From: Bacillus sp. SD088
GTDB taxonomy: Bacteria > Bacillota > Bacilli > Bacillales > Bacillaceae_C
Reading direction: 5' to 3'
Assembly (NCBI RefSeq): GCF_017355205.1
Contig: NZ_JADIJK010000010.1
Coordinates: forward strand, 62,001-126,000
DNA length: 64,000 nucleotides
The notes beneath the pieces were generated by a model. It did not search any database and was not told the origin of the DNA. It saw only the letters and a program-made list of their open reading frames with translations. The number at the start of each line of letters is the position of its first letter. Within the stretch, counting starts at the first letter, position 1. Shown piece after piece: positions 44,008 to 53,028 of this stretch. Both the position numbers and the translations under genes were made by a program.

Positions 44008-44946
44008 TTAATGTTTCAATTGATGAATACCATTCTCCAATCGTTCATCGACAATTTTAGCATCTTCAATATGTTCCAAAATAGTTTCATGGGCACTAGT
44101 AAACAGGGTACGCGCTTGGTCTAATTCTTCTTTGACCGAATCTGTGAGTTGCTTTTGCTCCTCAATCATTTTCTCCATCGCTCCGATATCTAATTGACTG
44201 TCTTGAATCACACCCATCATTTCTTCTATATTTTGCGCAGCTTTTTCACTCATTTGAATGCCTTTTTCAATGAGCCCTGAACTCTTTTTTGTCGCTTGCA
44301 GTGCGTTTTCAATTTCTTCTTGAAGTGCATTTGTCAGTGCTTGAATATTGGCTGTGCTGTCCGCTGTACTTTCAGCTAATTTTCGTACTTCTTGAGCTAC
44401 CACTGCAAAACCCTTCCCTGATTCCCCCGCTCTTGCTGCTTCAATTGAAGCGTTTAAAGCGAGTAGATTGGTTTGAGAAGCGATATCCTCGATCACATCG
44501 ACAATCGATTGAATTTCTACTGATCTCTCACTAAGATGACTCATATTTTCCTCAGAAGATTCGATTTCCTTCCCCAACTCCTGAATAATTTGAGCCGTGT
44601 TTTTTACATCTTCAGCGTTTTGTTGAGAACGCTCTACTTTCCTTTTTGAAAAGTTTTTTAAAGACATGCCTTTCTCATAAAGATTGCTTGATTTTTGCGC
44701 TGATTGTTCACTAATCTCATACACATTGCTAAATCTATTCTCGATTTGAGAGATAACCTCTTCCAATAGACTATGTTGAGAATTCACTTTTTCATGCTGT
44801 GAAATGGCAGCTTGTAATTCATTCCTTATATTCAAAAACCAATCTCGGTCTTCTTCTTCTTTAATTTCATAGGATTTTCTTAATTGTTCCATTTCTTCAA
44901 GTAATGTATTCACTTGTTGCTGATCTTTCTTCTTTGTCTTAAACAT
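44008..44946 (-). CDS. Soluble methyl-accepting chemotaxis protein
   Basis: A 312-residue chemoreceptor with no membrane segment. An N-terminal coiled coil (residues 1-100) leads into the signalling domain, with the hairpin tip [29 protein letters not shown] near residue 175 and coiled arms on both sides. Methylatable Glu/Gln pairs lie in the arms ([23 protein letters not shown]). Resembles B. subtilis YfmS, a cytoplasmic receptor. The signal is unknown. Monocistronic with its own terminator. Confidence 0.88.
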   Translation of the reverse strand: MFKTKKKDQQQVNTLLEEMEQLRKSYEIKEEEDRDWFLNIRNELQAAISQHEKVNSQHSLLEEVISQIENRFSNVYEISEQSAQKSSNLYEKGMSLKNFSKRKVERSQQNAEDVKNTAQIIQELGKEIESSEENMSHLSERSVEIQSIVDVIEDIASQTNLLALNASIEAARAGESGKGFAVVAQEVRKLAESTADSTANIQALTNALQEEIENALQATKKSSGLIEKGIQMSEKAAQNIEEMMGVIQDSQLDIGAMEKMIEEQKQLTDSVKEELDQARTLFTSAHETILEHIEDAKIVDERLENGIHQLKH

Positions 44947-45161
44947 CGCTTTTCCCCCACATGACCTTTTAACTAAATCATAACATAATTACCTTTTTTT
45001 GTAACCTTTAGTTCAAAAGTTTCGACATCTTTTTTACGATAATAAATAATCCATATACTATGGTTCAATCAGGTATACATTAATGCAAAATATCAATATG
45101 TAATGTTTCATCAAAAACAAAAATAAGACTTTATACCCGGATCAATAGTATCTATATATAT

Positions 45162-45193
45162 AAAAACAAGCCCCTGCGCAGGAGCTTGTTTTT
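45162..45193 (-). terminator. Terminator of the his operon
   Basis: ACAAGCTCCTGCG pairs with CGCAGGGGCTTGT with one mismatch, followed by T5 on the minus strand. It touches the hisI stop codon. Confidence 0.9.
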
Positions 45194-45844
45194 TCACCAA
45201 TTTTCTATTTCTGTTCGTTCCTTTTTGGCATTTCCTTTTTTATGGGATCTTTTTTCGAGTTCAGATTCTACTTCATCCAAAGCGACTCCTTGATCGGCTA
45301 ACATGACAAGACAATGATAGAGAAGATCGCTACATTCATTAATAATCTCCTCTTTATCTTGGTTCTTAGCGCCTATAATAACTTCTCCAGCTTCTTCAAT
45401 CAATTTTTTCGCGATTTTGTCTGTCCCTTTTTCAAAAAGATAGGTTGTATAAGAGCCAGCGACAGGGGTTGCTTTCCGTTCTTGAATTTCATTCATCAAA
45501 CGTGCATAAATCGTTTGGTTCGAGGACTCTGTTACTTCCCCCTCTATCTGATGAAAGAAGCAGGATTTCTCACCTGTATGACACGCAGGACCTAAAGGAT
45601 TGACTCTGATTAAAAGCGTATCCTGATCACAATCTAGCTGAATAGATTTAACCAATTGTCGATTTCCAGATGTTGCACCTTTATGCCAATATTCCTTGCG
45701 AGAGCGAGAATAAAACCATGTTTCCTTTGTCTCAAGTGTACGTTCATACGCTGCTTCATCCATATAAGCGAGCATGAGCACATCGTTTGTTTGATCCTCG
45801 ACTATAATCGCAGGGATCAATCCTTTTGAAAAATCAGGCTTCAT
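45194..45844 (-). CDS. hisI: Phosphoribosyl-AMP cyclohydrolase / phosphoribosyl-ATP pyrophosphatase
   Basis: Bifunctional HisIE, steps 2 and 3 of histidine synthesis, 216 residues. HisI part (1-110): metal-binding [13 protein letters not shown] and [10 protein letters not shown] with [14 protein letters not shown]. HisE part (120-216): [47 protein letters not shown] (by block). It overlaps hisF by 11 bases and is the last gene of the operon. Confidence 0.95.
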   Translation of the reverse strand: MKPDFSKGLIPAIIVEDQTNDVLMLAYMDEAAYERTLETKETWFYSRSRKEYWHKGATSGNRQLVKSIQLDCDQDTLLIRVNPLGPACHTGEKSCFFHQIEGEVTESSNQTIYARLMNEIQERKATPVAGSYTTYLFEKGTDKIAKKLIEEAGEVIIGAKNQDKEEIINECSDLLYHCLVMLADQGVALDEVESELEKRSHKKGNAKKERTEIENW

Positions 45845-46595
45845 TTATTTTCACTCCTTGGTCAAGACAAAGCTCTTTTACAGCTTGAATACTTGTTGTC
45901 TGTTCATGAAAAATCGATGCGGCTAAGGCAGCATCCACATTTGTTTGTTCAAACACCTCGACAATATGCTCAGCACTGCCACAGCCTCCTGATGCAATAA
46001 CAGGGATGGCAACAGCCTCGACAACCGCTCTCGTTAATTCAAGATCATATCCATCTTTCACTCCATCACGATCAACACTCGTTAATAAAATCGACCCGGC
46101 CCCAAGCTGCTCTACTTTTTTAGACCATTCAATCGCATCTAATCCTGTATCTTTTTGTCCCCCACGCGTCATCACATGCCATGTCCCATCTGGAGCAAGC
46201 TTCGCATCTACAGCCGCGACAATGGACGCAGCACCAAATTTTTTCGAGGCTGCGGCAACTAACTCGGGATTTTGAACAGCAGCAGAATTAATTCCTACCT
46301 TGTCGGCGCCAGCATTCAGAATCCTTTCAACGTCCTCAAGAGATTTAATTCCACCACCAACAGTAAAAGGAACCGTCGCCTTTTCAGCCACTTTCTGAAC
46401 CATCTCAACAAGCGTATCTCGCTCTTCTGTTGTCGCTGAAATATCAAGAAATACGAGTTCATCAGCACCATCTTGACAATAAGCTGTCGCCATTTCAACA
46501 GGATCACCCATTTCTCGAAGCCCTTCAAAATGGACACCTTTCACAACTTTCCCATCTTTGAAATCTAAACAAGGTATTATTTTCTTTGCTGACAT
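45834..46595 (-). CDS. hisF: Imidazole glycerol phosphate synthase cyclase subunit HisF
   Basis: Forms IGP and AICAR from PRFAR and ammonia; 253-residue TIM barrel. Catalytic Asp in [15 protein letters not shown] (residue ~11) and in [17 protein letters not shown] (~130), phosphate sites [10 protein letters not shown] and [10 protein letters not shown]. HisF normally receives ammonia from HisH, but hisH is not in this operon. Six bases after the hisA stop. Confidence 0.96.
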   Translation of the reverse strand: MSAKKIIPCLDFKDGKVVKGVHFEGLREMGDPVEMATAYCQDGADELVFLDISATTEERDTLVEMVQKVAEKATVPFTVGGGIKSLEDVERILNAGADKVGINSAAVQNPELVAAASKKFGAASIVAAVDAKLAPDGTWHVMTRGGQKDTGLDAIEWSKKVEQLGAGSILLTSVDRDGVKDGYDLELTRAVVEAVAIPVIASGGCGSAEHIVEVFEQTNVDAALAASIFHEQTTSIQAVKELCLDQGVKINEA

Positions 46596-46601
46596 ATATG
46601 T

Positions 46602-47297
46602 TCAACCCCTTAATTTAATAGTGCCTTCGTACATCGCCTTTCCAACAATTGCTTCTTGAATGCCAATTTCAGTGATCGCATCTAAATCTCCTTGATTGCG
46701 GATTCCACCAGAGGCAACAATATCACAGCTAACGGCCTCATGAATTTTTCGCAATTGCTCAAGATTCGGCCCTTGCATCGTTCCGTCTTTGGAGATATCT
46801 GTAAAAACAATTCTTTTTACACCTAACTGCTCCATTTTTTGCGCAAATTCGAGATAATCAACCTCTGTTTCTGTTTCCCAGCCTCTTGTCGCCACTTTTT
46901 CATCGCGTGCGTCAATGCCAATCACAATATTTTCTTGATACTCTTCTAAAGCTGCTTTCAAAAATGCTTCATCTTCAAGAGCCGCTGTGCCGATCACAAC
47001 TCTAGACACCCCTGCCTCAATATAGGCCTTAACCGTTTCTAGCGTCCGAATCCCACCTCCCACTTGAATTGGAACAGAGGAGGAGTTGGCTAGCTTTGAA
47101 ATTAAGTCGAGCTGTTCCGGCTTCCCAGACCGCGCTCCATCCAAGTCCACCATATGAACAACCTTTGCACCATCTTCGATAAAAGTATGTAACTGAGATT
47201 CTGGAGCGCTCCCTACTTGCGTTGTTTGTTTAAAATCTCCTTGATAGAGTCTGACACATTTTCCATTAATGAGATCCATTGCCGGTAAAATAACCAT
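46602..47297 (-). CDS. hisA: Phosphoribosylformimino-5-aminoimidazole carboxamide ribotide isomerase HisA
   Basis: Isomerase of histidine synthesis, about 231 residues, TIM barrel homologous to HisF. VILPAMDLINGKCVRLYQGDF with the catalytic Asp at residue 7, QVGGGIRTLETV, GIDARDEKVATRGW, FTDISKDGTMQGPN with the second Asp, and ASGGIRNQGD. AGGGGGAAG precedes the ATG at 47297; the longer frame runs into a family B repeat and is not real coding sequence. Confidence 0.95.
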   Translation of the reverse strand: MVILPAMDLINGKCVRLYQGDFKQTTQVGSAPESQLHTFIEDGAKVVHMVDLDGARSGKPEQLDLISKLANSSSVPIQVGGGIRTLETVKAYIEAGVSRVVIGTAALEDEAFLKAALEEYQENIVIGIDARDEKVATRGWETETEVDYLEFAQKMEQLGVKRIVFTDISKDGTMQGPNLEQLRKIHEAVSCDIVASGGIRNQGDLDAITEIGIQEAIVGKAMYEGTIKLRG

Positions 47298-47315
47298 TTT
47301 CTTCCCCCTTGTTAA

Positions 47316-47436
47316 GAAAAGCGCAAGGCGCCCGCCTATCGGCGACAAGCAAATGTTCTGAGACAAAGAAAGGCGTTCTTTGCCTTTCATTGGCTCAGGT
47401 TATTTGACCTCGAGCCGATGGCGCCTGGAGCTGGAC
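47316..47436. repeat. Intergenic repeat family B, copy 3, in the his operon
   Basis: AAGAAAAGCGCAAGGCGCCCG on the left and GGCGCCTGGAGCTGGAC on the right; inside, GAAAGGCGTTCTTTGCCTTTC forms a hairpin. Sequence closely follows 17638-17720. Located between hisB and hisA, where hisH is expected. Confidence 0.75.
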
Positions 47437-47495
47437 AATACCTATATCCAGCGCCAATGTATCCTAAGATAAATTTTTATAATTTCTTATCTTTT

Positions 47496-47544
47496 AAGAA
47501 AAGCGCAAACGCTCATTTATAGTTGTTGGAGCCAGATAAGCGCC
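47496..47544. repeat. Family B fragment in the his operon
   Basis: TAAGAAAAGCGCAAACGCTC and TTGGAGCCAGATAAGCGCC are truncated ends of the same family, about 60 bases from copy 3. The remaining bases to the hisB stop (47545-47647) hold no ORF or hisH remnant that I can recognise. Confidence 0.5.
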
Positions 47545-47647
47545 AAATTTCTTTTTTTATTTTATTGAATTGTACAATTTACTCTCGGATAACAGTTTTT
47601 TACTTCCAAGCAAGGACCAAATTTACGAGAAGATAGCTTATTTCGAG

Positions 47648-48244
47648 CTATTCCAGTATACCCTTCGTGGAAATAACCCCTTTTATACTTGGATCAATAC
47701 GGACTGCTTCTGCTAAAGCGCGCCCAAGTGCTTTAAAGAGGGCCTCAATTTTATGATGGGTATTTTCCCCATATAGAATGCGGGCATGTAACGTAATTCC
47801 TGCGTTGAATGCAAAGGCGCGGAAAAATTCCTTCACCAATTCTGTATCAAAATTTCCTAAAGATTGAGTGGAAAAATCGCCATCAAAATGAAGATAGGGG
47901 CGGCCACTGATGTCTAATGAAACAAAGCCAAGTGCTTCATCCATTGGCACATAGGAGGTGCCATAGCGAACAATTCCTACCTTATCACCTAAAGCTTCCC
48001 GCACTGCTTTCCCTAATACGATCCCTGTATCTTCCACTGTATGGTGACTATCAATATGTAAATCACCTGCGACTTTTACGCTTAATCCAATCCGACCATG
48101 TCTAGCAAATGCTTCGAGCATATGATCGAAGAAACCGACACCTGTTTCGACTTCAACTTGACTTGGATCATCTAAACGACATTCCAGTGCAATATTTGTT
48201 TCCTTTGTCTCTCTTTGATTAGAAGCTATTCTCATCTCTTTCAC
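47648..48244 (-). CDS. hisB: Imidazoleglycerol-phosphate dehydratase HisB
   Basis: Mn-dependent dehydratase of histidine synthesis, 198 residues, monofunctional. Metal-binding motifs [34 protein letters not shown] and [18 protein letters not shown] are complete. Starts 6 bases after hisD. Confidence 0.96.
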   Translation of the reverse strand: MKEMRIASNQRETKETNIALECRLDDPSQVEVETGVGFFDHMLEAFARHGRIGLSVKVAGDLHIDSHHTVEDTGIVLGKAVREALGDKVGIVRYGTSYVPMDEALGFVSLDISGRPYLHFDGDFSTQSLGNFDTELVKEFFRAFAFNAGITLHARILYGENTHHKIEALFKALGRALAEAVRIDPSIKGVISTKGILE

Positions 48245-48250
48245 TCCTAC

Positions 48251-49540
48251 TTATTCACGATTATGATTCATTCTTATGGCAACAGCTCGGCCGTGGCCAG
48301 CAAGTTCTTCCTGTTCTGCAATACTTTCAATAGCGGGAGCAGCCTTTTGTAAGGCCTGTTCTGAATAATATACATAGGTCGTTTTCTTGATAAAATCGTC
48401 TACCGATAAACCCGATGAAAATCTCGCCGTCCCTGATGTTGGTAATACATGATTCGGTCCTGCAAAATAATCTCCAACCGATTCTGGAGTATGGTGTCCG
48501 ATGAATACAGAACCAGCATTTTTCACTTTTCCTAAATAAGATAAAGCATTATCGATTTGGATTTCCAAATGTTCGGGTGCTAAATCATTGACAAACATGA
48601 AAGCCGTGTCAAGCGAATCAACAAGAACCGCTCCCCCTTCATTTTTCAATGAGGTTTCTGCAATCTCTCTTCTTGGTAAACTCTCACATTGTTTCTTTAA
48701 TTCGACTATTACCTCATTTAGTAGCTGTTCCGAAGTGGTAAATAAAAAAGCACGCGCTTTTTCATCATGCTCTGCTTGGGCAATTAAATCGGCTGCAACA
48801 TATTCAGGACGAGCTGTTTCGTCAGCAATGATTGCAACCTCTGAAGGACCAGCAATCATATCAATGCCCACATCACCAAAAACAAGAGATTTTGCAGCTG
48901 CAACATATTCATTCCCTGGTCCAACAATTTTATCGACAGCTTCGATACTTTCTGTCCCATAGGCCAATGCAGCAATCGCTTGGGCCCCACCCACTTTATA
49001 AATGGTTTGCACACCAGCTATATCTGCTGCAACCGATAAAATAGGGGCGATTTTCCCCGCTTTTGCCGGTGTCACCATGACAAGTTGAGAAACATCTGCT
49101 AAAACCGCCGGTATAGCATTCATTAACACACTAGAAGGATAACAAGCTTTCCCGCCCGGGACATAAATGCCAACCCGTTCAATCGGCCGAAATAACTGTC
49201 CGGACATCACTTCATCTGTTACTTGCATGATCCGCGATTGTTGGAGCTGTTTGGCATGAAAAGAGCGGATATTCTCTGCAGCCTTCTGTAAAGCTGTTAC
49301 TACATCGGCTGGTACTTCTTTCCATGCAGCTTCTCGTTCTTCCTTTGTGACAACAAGATTTTTTGGTGCGCCTCCATCAAATTTTTCCATATATTCCCGC
49401 AAAGCAGTATCGCCATTCTGACGCACATTTTCAATAATTGATTGTACTGTTTTTAGAGTCGACTCCATAAATGGCTGTTTTTTTGTTTTTTTAGAAATAA
49501 ATTGCTCTGTAAATTTGTTTGGAGAATAAATCGAGATCAT
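48251..49540 (-). CDS. hisD: Histidinol dehydrogenase HisD
   Basis: Final two oxidations to histidine, 429 residues. Zn ligands and catalytic residues are in AGPSEVAIIADETA, DLIAQAEHDEKARAF, NDLAPEHLEIQ (catalytic Glu-His) and HHTPESVGDYFAGPNHVLPT. The chain length is standard. It overlaps the hisG stop by 4 bases. Confidence 0.96.
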   Translation of the reverse strand: MISIYSPNKFTEQFISKKTKKQPFMESTLKTVQSIIENVRQNGDTALREYMEKFDGGAPKNLVVTKEEREAAWKEVPADVVTALQKAAENIRSFHAKQLQQSRIMQVTDEVMSGQLFRPIERVGIYVPGGKACYPSSVLMNAIPAVLADVSQLVMVTPAKAGKIAPILSVAADIAGVQTIYKVGGAQAIAALAYGTESIEAVDKIVGPGNEYVAAAKSLVFGDVGIDMIAGPSEVAIIADETARPEYVAADLIAQAEHDEKARAFLFTTSEQLLNEVIVELKKQCESLPRREIAETSLKNEGGAVLVDSLDTAFMFVNDLAPEHLEIQIDNALSYLGKVKNAGSVFIGHHTPESVGDYFAGPNHVLPTSGTARFSSGLSVDDFIKKTTYVYYSEQALQKAAPAIESIAEQEELAGHGRAVAIRMNHNRE

Positions 49541-50160
49541 TTGACAACCTCCTCAATTCGAAAAGCTTCGATAAAAGGATAAAGAATCGCTTTTTTTAAT
49601 TTCAAGGAATTACGATTGGCAATACACCTTGCCGAAATCGAGAACATCTCTTCTTTCACAATCAAGCCATTTTCTTTTAGCGTATTTCCTGTTTCTACAA
49701 TATCGACAATATTATCAGCAAGACCTAGAAGTGGAGCCAATTCTACTGAGCCTTCCAATTTTACAATATCAACAGATTTGCCCTGTTCCCGAAAATAGTT
49801 TGTTGTAATATTAGGATATTTTGTCGCAATTTTTTGCTTGCCTAATGAGGTATTAGATTCAGGTTCTCCAGCAACTGCAAACCGACATTGCCCAAACGGA
49901 AGTGGAAGCAAATCAAAGACATCAGGCTGAACTTCCAGTAAAATATCTTCGCCAACGATTCCCAGGTCCGCGATTCCATGTTCCACATATGTGGCGACAT
50001 CGATCCCTTTGGCAAAAAAAGCCAAAAACTGGTCCGTTTCTACTTGAAGTTTCCTACCTTTATCAAGTAAAGGGGCTACATCGAATCCCCGCTCTTCAAG
50101 GAACTGAATAAACTGCTTCTCTACCCTCCCCTTTGTTAAAGCGACAACAGGCTTTATCAT
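49537..50160 (-). CDS. hisG: ATP phosphoribosyltransferase catalytic subunit HisG (short form)
   Basis: First enzyme of histidine synthesis, 207 residues. It is the short form lacking the C-terminal regulatory domain and so needs HisZ. Periplasmic-binding-protein-like fold with VALTKGRVEKQFIQFLEE, GIADLGIVGEDILLE and the PRPP loop ADNIVDIVETGNTLKENGL. Overlaps hisZ by 4 bases. Confidence 0.95.
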   Translation of the reverse strand: MIKPVVALTKGRVEKQFIQFLEERGFDVAPLLDKGRKLQVETDQFLAFFAKGIDVATYVEHGIADLGIVGEDILLEVQPDVFDLLPLPFGQCRFAVAGEPESNTSLGKQKIATKYPNITTNYFREQGKSVDIVKLEGSVELAPLLGLADNIVDIVETGNTLKENGLIVKEEMFSISARCIANRNSLKLKKAILYPFIEAFRIEEVVK

Positions 50161-51281
50161 CTTTCCATCACCTCTATCCTTCCATCTTTTTCAATGATTT
50201 CTAAAATAACATCATATTGAATATGTGCCAATGGCTCTGTTTGAATATCCACAATTGCATCCTGATATTTCATTCTTAATTTTTCTGCGTCCACTAAAGT
50301 AGCTTCAGAAGCGATGACACAAATATGTGGAGTATCCTTTGCTTCCTCTATATGTTCTGCCAATACATCCACATCAAAAGCTAGACCGACAGCGGAGATT
50401 GGTTCACCAAACTGTTCATAAAGCCGATCATATCTTCCTCCTGAGAAACAATCCGCTCCTGTTTCTTTCAAAAAGCCTCTGAACATCGTTCCTGAATAAT
50501 AAGGGAGATTTTTTACTCTTCCTAAATCAATTAAAATCTCCTGATTCCCTGATTGTTCTACAATTCTAGCAAGCTTTTTCAAGTGGTCGACTATCTCTAA
50601 CAAATCCGCTCGATCTTTCCAACGTTCTTCATAATCTGTTAAGATCTCTAAAGAGCCAAAAGCATCGACAAGAGAAGCTAATTCTACTGCACTTTTTTCA
50701 TTTTTTCCATTAAGCGCAATTTGATAAACCTCATCTTTTTTCTTATCATGCATCGCCTGTCTTAATCGTTTTTCATCTACTTCCGACAACGATAATGGTC
50801 TGACTAAACTTTCAAAAATTTCAGTGTGGCCTAGTTCAATGAGACAATCTCCCATCTGTAACTCCTTCAATAAAGAGCTCGCCATATATAAGCTTTCACT
50901 TTCTCCCATTAATGGCGGTAAATGCAAGGATTCCACACCAATTTGATGGGATTCAATCCCTGGGATTGATTGTTTAAAAACGGACCCTATGTACCCCCAT
51001 TTTTGTGGGACCTTTGCTTGCGTTGATAATGCGCGTGCAATCGATGTCGTCCAGTCAGGACGTAACACCTCAATTTCGCCTTCCGGGTTAAACCATTTCA
51101 TCATATCCTGCAATTTCATATCTACATACTGATTCGTAAAAGTAGCAGCATACTCTACAACTGGTGTCGAAATCAGGGAATAACCTCTTCTTCTTATTAC
51201 TTTTCTGAATACTTCCATGACATGGAAGCGATGATCAATAGAAGACCCCATTTCATCTCTGCTACCTGCCGGCAAAAACAT
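50157..51281 (-). CDS. hisZ: ATP phosphoribosyltransferase regulatory subunit HisZ
   Basis: HisRS-like regulatory partner of short HisG, 374 residues. Retains class-II synthetase core traces (FRKVIRRRGYSLISTPVVEY, VLRPDWTTSIAR, CFSGGRYDRLYEQFG) but lacks the anticodon domain, as expected of HisZ. The ATG at 51281 is preferred; a GTG three codons earlier is possible. First gene of the operon. Confidence 0.92.
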   Translation of the reverse strand: MFLPAGSRDEMGSSIDHRFHVMEVFRKVIRRRGYSLISTPVVEYAATFTNQYVDMKLQDMMKWFNPEGEIEVLRPDWTTSIARALSTQAKVPQKWGYIGSVFKQSIPGIESHQIGVESLHLPPLMGESESLYMASSLLKELQMGDCLIELGHTEIFESLVRPLSLSEVDEKRLRQAMHDKKKDEVYQIALNGKNEKSAVELASLVDAFGSLEILTDYEERWKDRADLLEIVDHLKKLARIVEQSGNQEILIDLGRVKNLPYYSGTMFRGFLKETGADCFSGGRYDRLYEQFGEPISAVGLAFDVDVLAEHIEEAKDTPHICVIASEATLVDAEKLRMKYQDAIVDIQTEPLAHIQYDVILEIIEKDGRIEVMER

Positions 51282-51350
51282 ACAAGTCACATCCTATTTC
51301 TTTAATCCACTATCACTCTATCGAACTAAAGGATATTTTTAATTTCTTAT

Positions 51351-51380
51351 ACTGTATCATACTATAAAATGTACCGTCAA
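51351..51380 (-). promoter_or_regulatory. Candidate his operon promoter
   Basis: Minus-strand TTGACG (51375-51380) and TACAGT (51351-51356), 18 bases apart, with an extended -10 TG (TGATACAGT). The leader to hisZ is about 65 nt and shows no T-box or His-rich leader peptide. Confidence 0.5.
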
Positions 51381-51531
51381 TGGTAAACCAGGAAAAAGAA
51401 TATTGTATGAATCCTGTTTACAGAAATGAACAGTGAATACTGTAAAGAAGACCCTAGAATTGAGGGTATATAGGAAAGATAGCGATATCAACTCCTATCT
51501 GACAGGGTCTATTCATTCCTATCTCCACAAA

Positions 51532-51571
51532 AAAGCCCTTAGCAATGATTGGTTCCATCATTACTAAGGGT
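51532..51571 (-). terminator. Terminator after the GH20-like gene
   Basis: CCCTTAGTAATGAT pairs with ATCATTGCTAAGGG (14 bp, one mismatch) around a 7-base loop, followed by CTTTTTT on the minus strand. Confidence 0.85.
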
Positions 51572-51573
51572 GT

Positions 51574-52581
51574 TCACTTTAATCTCTTTGTCACCTGTTC
51601 CAGTGTTTCACTTAATTCCTTCAATTCTCCTTCAAGTTGGTTGGTGATAAATTGTTCAAAAGCGGGCTTATTCCAACCATTCCATGAAGTAACGAGCATT
51701 CCCGGCATCCGCTCTTGGACATTAAGTTCCTTTGCCGCCTGTAAGCTTTCTTCAAGAAAAGCGATGGCTGCGTTTGTTTTATACCAACAGGCAGGAATTA
51801 CTTTAAAACCCTTTTCTAGAAATATCTTAGTAGAAGGATAAGATGGGTGCCGGTCATAATGCCAATCAGTAATCGTAATATCTGCTGGGATTTGGTCAAT
51901 CGCTTTATAAGTGCCCAATGTATCTGATTCCCATCTATTATGGTATCCTGTTTCTTCACTGCTTATTAATCGGTCTCCCCACATGAACATTTCCAAGCCA
52001 TGCTTTTCAACAATGTGACGATGCATATCCTTTACTGCTTTTGCGAATAAATCTGCACGTTCATGTCCCTTACAGCGAGGACATTGATCATCCGCGAGCT
52101 CGGTTACTTCATCCATCCCAACATGAAACCCATCACATCCAAAGGCTTCGATTAATTCATTGATCAATTCAAAAGCAAGCCGATTTACATCCGGATGATT
52201 GGGGCACCAACTAGGAGCAAAAAAGTCAGGCCATTTCACATCGGTTGGAACATGAGGGGTTTCATCAAATTGAGGATAGTTTTTGAGAATACTATTTCGT
52301 CCTCCTCCCCACCCCTGATGACCTAGACATTGAAACAACGGGATTAATCGAATACCATTTTCACGACAGAGCGAGGATAATTCTTTTGCGTCTTCTTTTG
52401 TCAGTGTACCTTCAGATAACTCAGGATGTGATTCAAATTGAAAGGACGTATTACATTCCAATAGCAATAAATTAATCCCTTTTGGTACCAATACCTTTAC
52501 AATAAATTGTTTGAATGGTTCTACCAAATCATGGGATCCAAAGCGTAAATGAAAACCTCTTACCGCTTTAGCCATATTCAT
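51574..52581 (-). CDS. GH20-like hexosaminidase-family hydrolase
   Basis: A 335-residue TIM-barrel protein with the glycoside hydrolase 20 catalytic motif: CDGFHVGMDEV, with the Asp157-Glu158 pair, FMWGDRLIS, and ITDWHYD. It has no signal peptide and lacks the N-terminal non-catalytic GH20 domain, so it acts inside the cell, presumably on imported oligosaccharides. DQCPRCKGH (CxxC) may bind metal. Substrate (N-acetylhexosaminide) is inferred. AGGTGG upstream of the ATG. Its neighbour upstream is a sugar-binding lipoprotein. Confidence 0.8.
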   Translation of the reverse strand: MNMAKAVRGFHLRFGSHDLVEPFKQFIVKVLVPKGINLLLLECNTSFQFESHPELSEGTLTKEDAKELSSLCRENGIRLIPLFQCLGHQGWGGGRNSILKNYPQFDETPHVPTDVKWPDFFAPSWCPNHPDVNRLAFELINELIEAFGCDGFHVGMDEVTELADDQCPRCKGHERADLFAKAVKDMHRHIVEKHGLEMFMWGDRLISSEETGYHNRWESDTLGTYKAIDQIPADITITDWHYDRHPSYPSTKIFLEKGFKVIPACWYKTNAAIAFLEESLQAAKELNVQERMPGMLVTSWNGWNKPAFEQFITNQLEGELKELSETLEQVTKRLK

Positions 52582-52607
52582 TTTTCCACCTCGTTTATTC
52601 GTTTCGT

Positions 52608-52871
52608 ATAAAGTGAAACTTCATCAGTGAGGATTTTCTTCCTCCCCACTGATTTTCAGAGGATCAAAGGCTAAATTCGCGCCATCCTGGCGGCAGACTC
52701 AAACGCGACGTCCTGTCGCTTCGTCTGCACTAGTACAGCCTATACGTCGCTACGCCTTTGTGACCAACATCTTGTTGCCTGAACCAATCGGGGATCTACT
52801 GGGAGTTGCCCCCCATGTTTCTCCTCGAATTCTTGAAATGGGGTCTTACTGCCAGTTGATTCGGGATAAAA
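52608..52871. repeat. Intergenic repeat family C, copy 2
   Basis: Same block order as 7440-7663, from ATAAAGTGAAACTTCATCAG to GATTCGGGATAAAA, but about 40 bases longer because of an inserted unit with the hairpin GCGACGTCCTGTCGC at 52705-52719 and CTGCACTAGTA. Its right end abuts a family A repeat. Confidence 0.75.
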
Positions 52872-53006
52872 GAGGCTGGGACGAAAGTGCTTTCACCAAG
52901 GAAAAAACGAACTAGTAAGTGCATATACTCGCTCCAGAAATATACTTCGCTATGATAATACATCGTTCGTCTTTGGAGCTTAACATTTTAGTTATGTCCC
53001 AGCCTC
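52872..53006. repeat. Intergenic repeat family A, best copy
   Basis: GAGGCTGGGACGAAAGTG at the left and AGTTATGTCCCAGCCTC at the right form complementary termini (GAGGCTGGGACA with TGTCCCAGCCTC). Between are TTTCACCAAGGAAAAAACG, ACTAGTAAGTGCATATAC and TCGCTCCAGAAATATACTTC. Directly follows the binding-protein stop codon on the opposite side. Confidence 0.8.
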
Positions 53007-53028
53007 CTACCATATCCTATAAACTCCA

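Noticed and set aside
47298-47390. N-terminal extension of HisA
   Set aside because: It is family B repeat sequence; the barrel starts at VILPAMDL with a good ribosome site.
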